Source of the DNA: Gp1-AA133 sp963850425
GTDB taxonomy: Bacteria > Acidobacteriota > Terriglobia > Terriglobales > Acidobacteriaceae
Assembly: GCA_963850425.1 (NCBI GenBank)
Contig: CAWKLF010000001.1
Span: 1,860,001-1,924,000 of the forward strand
Direction of reading: 5' to 3'
DNA length: 64,000 nucleotides
Part shown: positions 44,680 to 53,110 of the stretch, piece by piece
How positions within the stretch are numbered: the first letter of the stretch is position 1
How the letters are laid out: each line of letters starts with the position of its first letter
Made by a program: the position numbers and the translations under genes
The notes under the pieces: model-generated
What the model was told of the DNA's origin: nothing
The model's input: the letters and a program-made list of their open reading frames with translations, nothing else
The model's database searches: none

Positions 44680-47600
44680 AGAGCAATCCGGCCATCGCTC
44701 GCGGACACCTTATCCTTTTCGTTCTCGGTAGCGTGTTGTTCGCTGGAGCCCAGAAAGCTGACACAACCCCTCCATCACTCAGCCAGATTGAAGCCTCGGT
44801 CAAGCGTAATCCCGCCAACCCAAAATTGTTGGTTCAGCTAGGGCTCGCGTACTGGGATAAGAACGACTTCCCGCACGCGCTCGAAGCATTTCAGCGCGCT
44901 GTGAAAGTGGGTCCTTCGTCTGCCGAGGCGCACAACTGGTTGGGGGTCGCCATCATGGAGAAGGCCGACCTGCCTGGCGCAATTGCCGAGTTCAAAAAGG
45001 CCGTCGCGCTTGATCCTAAGTCTGCCAGAGCACAAACCAACCTGGGGTCCGCTCTCGCCAAGAGCGGTGACATTGCCGAGGCGGTGGAAGTCTTCAAGCG
45101 AGCGCTCGCCCTCGAGCCAGACAATCTTGCAGCACAGATGAACCTCGGCGTCGCGCTTCGCGAGAAAGGCGATGCTGAAGGTGCACTTCGATACATGCGC
45201 CACGTTGCCGAGCGTGAGCCGACCAACGCCAGCGTCCAGTACGAACTGGGTCAGACGCTGCGTCAAAGCGGCGATCTTTCCGGTGCGATTGGGGCCTTTG
45301 AGAACTCTCTCCAAATCGATCCTGAGCTACGGGAAGGCTATTACGGCCTGGGCTTGGCGCTAAAGCAGCAAGGCGCCGCTACACGCAAGCCGCTCGCCAG
45401 TGCCCCCAGCCCGGCTGACGAGCCCTACAAGCGCTCCCAGGAAGCCGCCGCGAAGGGCGACTTGAAGGAGGCTCGTGAGCAGCTTAACAACGCCCTTGCT
45501 CTAGACCAGAGCCATGCCCCGTCGCACAATTTGCTGGGTTTTATCCTCGGCCAGCAGGGAGATCTGGCGTCGTCACTCGGTCATCTACGTCGCGCGGTTG
45601 CTCTCCAATCTGACGTTGCCGACGCGCACTACAACCTCGGTGTCGCTCTGTGGTATAGCGGTGCCCAGAAGGAAGCGCTCTCGGAATTGAAGGAAGCTGT
45701 GCGGCTTGATCCGGCATCCGGCGCCAGCCATACCTTTCTCGGAACCGCTCTTCGCGAAACTGGAGATTTAACAGGCGCTCGACAAAGCCTGCAGCGCGCG
45801 ATTGCGTTGCTGCCGCCGTTGCCCGCTACCTATGTCGATTTGGCCATCGTCTTTCTGCGCGCCGGCGATCTCGACAAAGCACTCGGACAACTCGAGGCCA
45901 GCCTCAACCTTCCATCCCCCTCGCCGCCAGTCCCCGACTGGGATGCCGCGATTACGGGTCTCCGCGAAGCAATCGCCAAGTCGCCGGATCGGGCCGATGC
46001 GCATAACATGCTGGGCCTCCTGCTGGGACGTAAAGGCGCCGACAGCGCTGCCGTAGCTGCCGAATTCCGCGAGGCAGTTCGCCTGCGTTCGGACTACGCG
46101 CAGGCTTATAACAATCTCGGCTTGGTGCTGACCCAGGCCGGCGACGACGAGCCGGCCCTCGCTGCCTTTCGCGACGCGATCCGCATCAAGCCCGACTACG
46201 CCGACGCCCACTCCAACCTGGGTGCGGCCCTTACATCGACCGACAGTGACCAGGCAATCAGCGAGTTGGAAAAAGCCGTCGCTTTGACGCCGGACTCGGC
46301 GAAGGCCCAGTTCAACCTCGCAGTTGCCTACGGGAGCAGCTCAAGTCACAGCGCGAAAGAAATCGAACAACTGCGCAAGGTAATTGGTCTCGCGCCAAAT
46401 TTTGCGCGCGCCCACCTCGCGCTGGGTAAGGCTCTCGTCCGCGACGGCAAAATCCCGGAGGCCGTCGAAGAGCTCCAGCAGGCCGCACGACTGGATCCAC
46501 AAAGCGGGGAATCCCACTACCAGTTGGGACTGGCCTTGGCCCGTGCTGGACGCAAAGACGAAGGCACTCAGGAAGTGAAGAAGGGGCGAGAGCTTTCCGC
46601 CGCCGACGATCGAAATCAGAACGCCAACCTCGATATCTCCGAAGGGCAAGCTGCGCTCGACAAGGGTGACACGGAACAGGCCATCGTGAAATTCCGGCAT
46701 GCCCTCACCCTGCAGCCACAGTCTTCCCTGGCGCAACACCAGCTCGGAATCGCGCTCGAAAAGCAAGGCGACTCCAAGGGTGCTTCCGTTGCATTTCGCA
46801 AAGCGTTGGAACTTGACCCGGGCGACGCGTATGCCCGGCAGAGGTTAGATAGCCTCAATGCGACCAATCTGGGTGATGACTCTGCAAAGACTGCGCAGTT
46901 CGAAGACTACATTCGAGGCGGACGCTTCCAGGAGGTTGAGCCGCTGCTGGTCGACTACGTGAAGGAGTATCCGAAGTCTTCATGGGGCTGGTACGCCCTT
47001 GGCTACAGCCAGTTCGCACAAAAGAAAATTGGCGAATCCATTCAGAGCCTGGCGAAATCCCTGCAGATTGATATTCGAAATGCCGAAGCGCACAAGATTC
47101 TCGGCCGCGACCTGATGATGATCGGAAGATTCGACAAGGCGCAGATCGAGTTCGATCAGGGAATTCACTACAGCCCGCAATCCGCCGAGATCCACTACGA
47201 CTTGGGGAAGCTGTACTCCATTCAAGATAACTGGGAAGGTGCCCGGAAGGAGTTCGAGCAGGCTTCGCAGATTGATCCATCCTATGTAGAAAACTTGGAT
47301 GCGTTGGGTTTGGCGCTGGAAGCCTTGGGCGACGATGCCGGTGCGGTTGCTGATTATCAAAAGGCGATCGCGCTGAATGACGCTCGAAAGGGCACTTTTT
47401 CTTCCGCGCACGTGAACTTGAGCGCTTACTACAATCGCACAAGTGACCCCGTCAAAGCACTTGAGTACGCGAACAAGGCACTTGAACTCGATCCCAAGTC
47501 CGACCGGGCCTGGTTTCAGAAGGGAAAAGCAGACGAGGGTGAGGGACATCTGGAAGAGGCGGTCGATTCTGTGAACAAAGCCATCTCTTTTAATCCGAGG

Positions 47601-47783
47601 GCATCCTCTTATTATTATGTGCTCGCAGGCCTCTATCGCCGCCTCGGCAAGATGGAGGAAAGCCGCAAAGCTCTCGATACCTTTACCCGCCTCGACAAGG
47701 AAACCGGCGAACTCGACAAAATGCGGCGCAGCGCAAACCGTCCCGGCGGCAGTCCTCCCCGACCCGGGGGCGAGCATGAATAG
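44676..47783 (+). CDS. Large secreted tetratricopeptide-repeat protein (second of two)
   Basis: A 1035-residue protein with signal peptide (GHLILFVLGSVLFAGAQ), made almost wholly of about 25 TPR units (AEAHNWLGVAIMEKADLPGAIAEFKKAV and similar) with a short linker near residues 230-250 (ATRKPLASAPSPADE). It ends in a Pro/Gly/Arg-rich tail (NRPGGSPPRPGGEHE). It is translationally coupled to both neighbours: ATGA at its start, and an eight-base overlap with the first CRTAC1 gene at its end. It is probably a periplasmic or surface scaffold; partners are not known. Confidence 0.88.
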   Translation: MKSNPAIARGHLILFVLGSVLFAGAQKADTTPPSLSQIEASVKRNPANPKLLVQLGLAYWDKNDFPHALEAFQRAVKVGPSSAEAHNWLGVAIMEKADLPGAIAEFKKAVALDPKSARAQTNLGSALAKSGDIAEAVEVFKRALALEPDNLAAQMNLGVALREKGDAEGALRYMRHVAEREPTNASVQYELGQTLRQSGDLSGAIGAFENSLQIDPELREGYYGLGLALKQQGAATRKPLASAPSPADEPYKRSQEAAAKGDLKEAREQLNNALALDQSHAPSHNLLGFILGQQGDLASSLGHLRRAVALQSDVADAHYNLGVALWYSGAQKEALSELKEAVRLDPASGASHTFLGTALRETGDLTGARQSLQRAIALLPPLPATYVDLAIVFLRAGDLDKALGQLEASLNLPSPSPPVPDWDAAITGLREAIAKSPDRADAHNMLGLLLGRKGADSAAVAAEFREAVRLRSDYAQAYNNLGLVLTQAGDDEPALAAFRDAIRIKPDYADAHSNLGAALTSTDSDQAISELEKAVALTPDSAKAQFNLAVAYGSSSSHSAKEIEQLRKVIGLAPNFARAHLALGKALVRDGKIPEAVEELQQAARLDPQSGESHYQLGLALARAGRKDEGTQEVKKGRELSAADDRNQNANLDISEGQAALDKGDTEQAIVKFRHALTLQPQSSLAQHQLGIALEKQGDSKGASVAFRKALELDPGDAYARQRLDSLNATNLGDDSAKTAQFEDYIRGGRFQEVEPLLVDYVKEYPKSSWGWYALGYSQFAQKKIGESIQSLAKSLQIDIRNAEAHKILGRDLMMIGRFDKAQIEFDQGIHYSPQSAEIHYDLGKLYSIQDNWEGARKEFEQASQIDPSYVENLDALGLALEALGDDAGAVADYQKAIALNDARKGTFSSAHVNLSAYYNRTSDPVKALEYANKALELDPKSDRAWFQKGKADEGEGHLEEAVDSVNKAISFNPRASSYYYVLAGLYRRLGKMEESRKALDTFTRLDKETGELDKMRRSANRPGGSPPRPGGEHE

Positions 47784-49575
47784 CGGCCCACGCCGCATAC
47801 CAACCCGTCGTTCGTTTCTGCAGATGTTGGGTGGGAGTGGAGTTGCGTTGCTCGCGGGAACTTACGACGCTCAGGCGAGCGATGCTCCTCTTCCGGTCCT
47901 GTTCACGGACGTAACCGCGCGTGCTGGCCTGCTGCGTGCCAGAAACATTTCCGGAAAGGCCACCAACAAGCAATTTCTGCTCGAAGAGATGGGCTGTGGC
48001 GTAGCGTTGTTCGATTACGACAATGATGGCTGGCTCGATATTTTTCTCGTAAATGGAACGAGCCTGGAGCCATCGCAGCGGGATCAACACCCGACAAGCT
48101 ATCTGTTTCACAACAATCGTGACGGCACCTTTACCGATGTCACCCAAAAAGCACGTCTGACCCATTCGGGCTGGGGGCAAGGATGTTGCGTCGGTGACTA
48201 CGACAACGATGGGTACGATGATCTGTTCGTCAGCTATTGGGGACAGAACGTCCTGTACCACAACAATGGCGATGGAACGTTCACCGACGTCTCCGAGAAG
48301 GCCGGCGTTGCCGGGACCGGAAACGCATGGGGGGCAGGTTGCTGCTTTCTGGATTATGACCGGGACGGGCAGCTGGACCTCTTCGTGGCGAACTACGTCA
48401 GTTTTGATCCAGCGCGTGCGCCCAAGCCCGGGCAAGCTGTCTACTGCAACTACAACGACGTCCCCGTCCCGTGTGGTCCGCAAGGCTTCGCGGGCGGCAC
48501 GAACATTCTGTACCGCAATCGCGGCGACGGCACCTTTGCTGATGTCTCCCAGGAGTCAGGCATTTCTCGCCCACCTGGATCATCGTCAATGGTCTTTGTC
48601 GGCCGCAATTGGCAACCCACCGGGTCTTATGGGATGGGTGCAGTGGCAGCCGACTTCGACAACGACGGCTGGCCGGATATCTACGTGGCCTGCGACAGCG
48701 CTCCGAGCCTGTTCTATCGCAACAACCGCGATGGAACCTTCCGGGAAACCGCGGTTTCGGCCGGATGTGCCTTGGATGAAAACGGAGTTGCGTTATCCGG
48801 AATGGGGGTGGCCGTGGCCGACTATGATGGGGACGGCTGGCTCGATCTGGCGCGAACAAACTTTTCCGAACAGGTGACCACGCTGTACCGCAACTATGGC
48901 AACGGCGCATTCGAAGACGCCAGCATCAAGGCTGGGCTCGGGATCAACCGGAAGTATCTCGGTTTTGGCGTGGGCTTCCTCGATTTTGATAACGATGGCT
49001 GGAAAGACCTGTTCCTCGCGAACGGCCACGTGTACTCCCAGATTGCCGGGCGCAAACTTCATATCAGCTACAAAGAGCCGAAGGTTCTATATCGCAACCT
49101 TAGGAATGGGCACTTCGAGGACGTTTCTTCCAAAATGGGGCCCGCCTTGCGGACGGAGAACCTGGGTCGCGGTTGCGCTTTCGGTGACTTCGACAATGAC
49201 GGCGACGTCGATATCATCGTCAACAACCTGGACGGCCCTCCCACACTCCTGCGCAATGACGGCGGCAACAAGAACAACTGCATCATGATCAAGTGCATCG
49301 GCACACGCTCGAACCGTTCCGCCATCGGCACCCGCGTGAAAGTAACCAGCGGTGAGCACAGCCAGATCGACGAAGTCATGAGCGGATCTAGCTATTACTC
49401 GCAAAATGATTTCCGGCTTCACTTTGGCCTGGGCCGTGCCAGTCAGGCGGGGCGAGTCGATGTTGTCTGGCCTTCAGGCGTGAAGGAAAGCTTCGCGAAT
49501 CTGCCTGCCAATCACCTGTTCGTTCTCCGGGAAACCAAAGGCATCATCGAGCGGCGGCCTTTCCGAACGAGCTAA
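47776..49575 (+). CDS. CRTAC1-family protein (FG-GAP/VCBS repeats plus ASPIC/UnbV), Tat-exported, copy 1
   Basis: A 599-residue protein from ATG 47776, which overlaps the preceding stop. It has a Tat-type signal (TRRSFLQMLGGSGVALLAG). At least six propeller blades carry Ca2+-binding DxDxDG loops (DYDNDGWLDIFLV, DYDRDGQLDLFVA), each followed by an NxDGTFTDV strand, and the C-terminal ASPIC/UnbV domain is clear (IGTRVKVTSGEHSQ, LHFGLGRA, VDVVWPSG). Such proteins are extracellular or periplasmic with little direct biochemistry. The tight linkage to TPR and receptor genes suggests a glycan-binding or assembly role. Confidence 0.9.
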   Translation: MNSGPRRIPTRRSFLQMLGGSGVALLAGTYDAQASDAPLPVLFTDVTARAGLLRARNISGKATNKQFLLEEMGCGVALFDYDNDGWLDIFLVNGTSLEPSQRDQHPTSYLFHNNRDGTFTDVTQKARLTHSGWGQGCCVGDYDNDGYDDLFVSYWGQNVLYHNNGDGTFTDVSEKAGVAGTGNAWGAGCCFLDYDRDGQLDLFVANYVSFDPARAPKPGQAVYCNYNDVPVPCGPQGFAGGTNILYRNRGDGTFADVSQESGISRPPGSSSMVFVGRNWQPTGSYGMGAVAADFDNDGWPDIYVACDSAPSLFYRNNRDGTFRETAVSAGCALDENGVALSGMGVAVADYDGDGWLDLARTNFSEQVTTLYRNYGNGAFEDASIKAGLGINRKYLGFGVGFLDFDNDGWKDLFLANGHVYSQIAGRKLHISYKEPKVLYRNLRNGHFEDVSSKMGPALRTENLGRGCAFGDFDNDGDVDIIVNNLDGPPTLLRNDGGNKNNCIMIKCIGTRSNRSAIGTRVKVTSGEHSQIDEVMSGSSYYSQNDFRLHFGLGRASQAGRVDVVWPSGVKESFANLPANHLFVLRETKGIIERRPFRTS

Positions 49576-49577
49576 TC

Positions 49578-51269
49578 ATGCGGAGGCCCCAACATATTCG
49601 TCGCTCAGTCGCAGCGCTTTTAACTGCCTGTACTCTCATGAGCGCCAAGCCTTCTCCGGAAGTGCAGTTTGCCGACGCCACCCAATCCCTCAAGATTGAC
49701 TTCAAGCATGAGAACTCCGCCACTTCCAATAAGTATTTGGTCGAAACCATGGGAGGCGGCGTCGCTCTGCTGGATTATGATAACGACGGCCGGCTGGACA
49801 TCTTCTTCACCAACGGCGCCAAGATCGACGACCCCATGCCGGATGGCAAACTGCCTGACAAGTCTGACCGCAAGTTCTGGAACCGCCTCTATCACCAGAA
49901 TGCCGACGACACCTTTACCGATGTGACGGAGAAAGCGGGCCTCACCGGAATGCCGCAAGGTCTTTACGGAATGGGTGTGGCCGTCGGTGACTACGACAAC
50001 GACGGCTTCGAAGACATTTACTTGACTGGCTACGGCGGCAACACGCTCTACCACAACAATGGAAACGGCACGTTCACCGACGTCACCAAGGCGGCGGGAG
50101 TTGGTGCCGGCGGATGGAGCGCCAGCGCGGGATTCTTCGACTACGACAATGACGGGAAGCTCGACATCTTCATCACCCGTTACCTTGACTGGAGCTTCAA
50201 GACCAACCGTTACTGCGGAGAACAGAAGCCGGGCTACCGAGCGTATTGTCATCCCGACAACTATGAGGGCGCGACCAACATTCTCTATCACAACAACGGA
50301 GACGGCACGTTTACAGACGTTTCTGCCAAGGCCGGCATCGCCAATCCCAACGGCAAGGGACTGGGCGTCTCATTTGCCGACTACGACGGCGATGGTTTCA
50401 CCGACGTTTTTGTAGCCAATGACTCGGTGCAGTGCTTCCTCTACCACAACAATGGGAACGGCACGTTCAGCGAAGTCGGACTACTCGCGGGCGTTGGATA
50501 CAATGAGGACGGCAAAGCCTTCGCCGGAATGGGCGCCGATTTCGCCGACTTCGATAATGATGGCCGCGCGGACGTTGTCGTAACAGATCTCTCCAACGAA
50601 CGCTACATGCTTTTTCGCAACACCGGCGACAGCACGTTCCGCGATGTGACCAACGCGTCAGGCCTCGGCGGCGCAACTCTCGCTTTCTCCGGTTGGAGCA
50701 CCCACCTGTTCGATTTCGATAACGATGGCTGGAAGGACATTTTCGTCGCGCAGGGTCATGTGATGGACACCATTCACCTGACCTCGCCCAATTTAAAGTA
50801 CATGCAGCCCCCTCTGCTTTTGCGAAATGAGGCGGGACACTTCAAGAGAGTGATTCTGGGAGCGGTGTTTCAGACGGATCGGGCAGGCCGTGGTGCGGCC
50901 TTCGGCGATCTTGAGAACGACGGCGACGTGGACATAGTGATGAGTAGCGTCGGCCAGAAGGCTACCGTGCTGCGCAATGATGGAGGGAATCGCCAGAACT
51001 GGCTTGGAATCCTAACCATTGGCAAGAAATCCAATCGCGACGGACTTGGCAGCCGCGTGAAAGTTGTGTCGGCATCCGGTTTAACGCAATACTTCACTGT
51101 CAACACCGCCGTTGGCTATCTTTCCGCCAGCGACAAGCGCTTAATAGTTGGACTCGGCGCTGACACGACCGCCAAGTTGGTTGAGATTCGATGGCCTTCG
51201 AAAATCGTCCAGCGACTCGAAAACGTGAAGGCTGGCCAGATGCTGAAGGTGAACGAACCAGTCCAATGA
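49578..51269 (+). CDS. CRTAC1-family protein, copy 2
   Basis: A 563-residue paralogue with a short N-terminal signal (IRRSVAALLTACTLMSAKP), not of Tat type. It has the same propeller with DYDNDGRLDIFFTNGA, DYDNDGFEDIYLTGYGG and similar calcium loops, and ends in ASPIC/UnbV (LGSRVKVVSASGL, LIVGLGADT, VEIRWPSK). It starts two bases after the stop of copy 1, and copy 3 starts by overlapping its own stop (ATGA), so the three are one translational unit. It diverges clearly from copies 1 and 3, so the copies probably bind different ligands or partners. Confidence 0.9.
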   Translation: MRRPQHIRRSVAALLTACTLMSAKPSPEVQFADATQSLKIDFKHENSATSNKYLVETMGGGVALLDYDNDGRLDIFFTNGAKIDDPMPDGKLPDKSDRKFWNRLYHQNADDTFTDVTEKAGLTGMPQGLYGMGVAVGDYDNDGFEDIYLTGYGGNTLYHNNGNGTFTDVTKAAGVGAGGWSASAGFFDYDNDGKLDIFITRYLDWSFKTNRYCGEQKPGYRAYCHPDNYEGATNILYHNNGDGTFTDVSAKAGIANPNGKGLGVSFADYDGDGFTDVFVANDSVQCFLYHNNGNGTFSEVGLLAGVGYNEDGKAFAGMGADFADFDNDGRADVVVTDLSNERYMLFRNTGDSTFRDVTNASGLGGATLAFSGWSTHLFDFDNDGWKDIFVAQGHVMDTIHLTSPNLKYMQPPLLLRNEAGHFKRVILGAVFQTDRAGRGAAFGDLENDGDVDIVMSSVGQKATVLRNDGGNRQNWLGILTIGKKSNRDGLGSRVKVVSASGLTQYFTVNTAVGYLSASDKRLIVGLGADTTAKLVEIRWPSKIVQRLENVKAGQMLKVNEPVQ

Positions 51270-53023
51270 TCACCCGTCGCAAGATGATCGCTTCGATGGT
51301 GGGCGCCGCTAGTGCCGCAATAGCAGGGATTTCGTTCGGTCAGGGTGTCTCCTCGCGGGGTGTGAAAGCGCAGCCTCGCGGAAAGCCTTCCGGTCGGCCT
51401 TTCCTGTCTCGCATCACCGATGTCGCCCAGCAGGCTGGTCTAACACAGCCCGTCGTTTATGGAGCCACCGACAACAAAAGTTTCATCATTGAGGTGGTCG
51501 GCTGTGGCGTTGCCTTCCTGGACTACGACAATGACGGCTGGGTTGATCTGCTCGTTCTCAGCGGTACGCGATTGGAGGGCGCGCCTTCCGGTGCGACCAA
51601 TCGCCTCTACAAGAACAATCGGGACGGTACCTTCACCGATGTGACCTCGAAAGCGGGCCTGCAATTCACTGGATGGGCGTCCGCGGTGACCGTGGGTGAC
51701 TATGACAACGACGGCTACGAGGACATCTTTATTACGTACTACGGCCAGAATGTGCTGTATCACAACAATGGCGATGGCACTTTCACCGATGTCACCGCAC
51801 GTGCGGGATTGCGTCAGCCGTCAGTCCGCTACGGCTCTGGCTGCAGTTGGGTGGACTATGATCGCGATGGCAAGCTCGATCTCTTCGTCGCTAATTACCT
51901 CAACACCACGCTCGAAAAGTTACCGAAGCCGGGCGAGAATTCGGATTGCACGTGGAAGGGTGTTCCCGTCAATTGCGGGCCGCGCGGCCTTCCCACAGGG
52001 TCCGTTCAGTTGTTTCACAACAATGGCGATGGAACCTTCACGGATGTCAGCAAAGCGTCTGGCATTTCAGCGGCTTCCGGTTCTTACCCGATGACCGTGG
52101 TCGCAGCGGACTACGACAATGATGGCTGGCCCGACATCTATGTCGCCTGCGACTCAACGCCCAGTTGGTTGTTTCGCAATCAGCACAACGGCACCTTTCG
52201 CGAGGAAGGCCTGGAGCGTGGCGTGGCGCTCAGTGAAGACGGTCTCGAACAAGCCGGCATGGGGGTCGGCGTTGGCGATTACGATCTCGACGGTAATCTG
52301 GATATTTTCAAAACACACTTTGCCGACGACACCAACGTCCTCTACCACAACGACGGAAAAGGCAATTTCGACGACGTCACTATCCGCACCGGCCTCGGTG
52401 TGGAAACCCGATACGTGGGATGGGGAGCCGGCATCGTCGATCTCGACAACGACGGTTTTCCGGATATTTTTGTCGCTACTGGAAGTGTTTATCCCGAGGT
52501 GGAGAAAAAGCTTCCTGCCTATCCCTTCCGAACGCCGCGCCTTGTTTTTCGCAACCTGGGCGACGGCAGGTTCGAGGAGTTGATCGAGGAAGCCGGAAGC
52601 GGGATCAGCGCTCCCCATGCCAGTCGTGGCTGCGCGTTCGGTGATTTCGACAACGATGGAGACATCGACATCCTGGTCATGAACATGAACGAGCCGCCGT
52701 CGCTGCTGCGCAATGACGTCTCCGGGGGCCATCACTGGCTGAAGGTTCTTCTCGTCGGTGTGCAATCGAATCGAAGCGCCATCGGCTCACGCGTGGTCGC
52801 GCGCTACGGAACCCGCCGTCAGGCACAGGAAGTCCAGGCACAATCGAGTTTTTATTCGACCAACGACCGGCGCTTACATTTTGGTCTCGGCAAAGAGACT
52901 TCGGCGGACTTAACCATTCGATGGACGAATGGCGCGACCCAAACCATTCCAAATGTCCCTGCAGATCAGCTGGTCGTTATTCGAGAGGGAGCAGGAATTA
53001 TTCGCAAACAAAAGTTCAAATAA
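51266..53023 (+). CDS. CRTAC1-family protein, Tat-like signal, copy 3
   Basis: A 585-residue protein from ATG 51266 (overlapping the stop of copy 2). It starts MITRRKMIASMVGAASAAIAG, a twin-arginine-like signal. Propeller loops (DYDNDGWVDLLVL, DYDRDGKLDLFVA) and the C-terminal ASPIC/UnbV (IGSRVVARYGTRRQ, LHFGLGKETS, LTIRWTNG) match copy 1 more closely than copy 2, including the shared insert with the paired Cys (SDCTWKGVPVNCGPRGL). A longer frame from 51191 overlaps copy 2 and is not used. The 2-oxoglutarate-semialdehyde-type dehydrogenase follows 87 bases on. Confidence 0.9.
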   Translation: MITRRKMIASMVGAASAAIAGISFGQGVSSRGVKAQPRGKPSGRPFLSRITDVAQQAGLTQPVVYGATDNKSFIIEVVGCGVAFLDYDNDGWVDLLVLSGTRLEGAPSGATNRLYKNNRDGTFTDVTSKAGLQFTGWASAVTVGDYDNDGYEDIFITYYGQNVLYHNNGDGTFTDVTARAGLRQPSVRYGSGCSWVDYDRDGKLDLFVANYLNTTLEKLPKPGENSDCTWKGVPVNCGPRGLPTGSVQLFHNNGDGTFTDVSKASGISAASGSYPMTVVAADYDNDGWPDIYVACDSTPSWLFRNQHNGTFREEGLERGVALSEDGLEQAGMGVGVGDYDLDGNLDIFKTHFADDTNVLYHNDGKGNFDDVTIRTGLGVETRYVGWGAGIVDLDNDGFPDIFVATGSVYPEVEKKLPAYPFRTPRLVFRNLGDGRFEELIEEAGSGISAPHASRGCAFGDFDNDGDIDILVMNMNEPPSLLRNDVSGGHHWLKVLLVGVQSNRSAIGSRVVARYGTRRQAQEVQAQSSFYSTNDRRLHFGLGKETSADLTIRWTNGATQTIPNVPADQLVVIREGAGIIRKQKFK

Positions 53024-53110
53024 GGGATTTTTCACGACGGACACTACAGAATCGAAACCTGAACTGGTGCTGGCTACGTGCATCTGTCCGAACGAGAGAT
53101 AGCTTCGACC

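Noticed and set aside
47776..53023. Short DNA repeats (CACAACAATGGCGATGG type) as a CRISPR or other repeat array
   Set aside because: They encode the repeated NNGDGTF propeller loops of the CRTAC1 proteins and are irregularly spaced.
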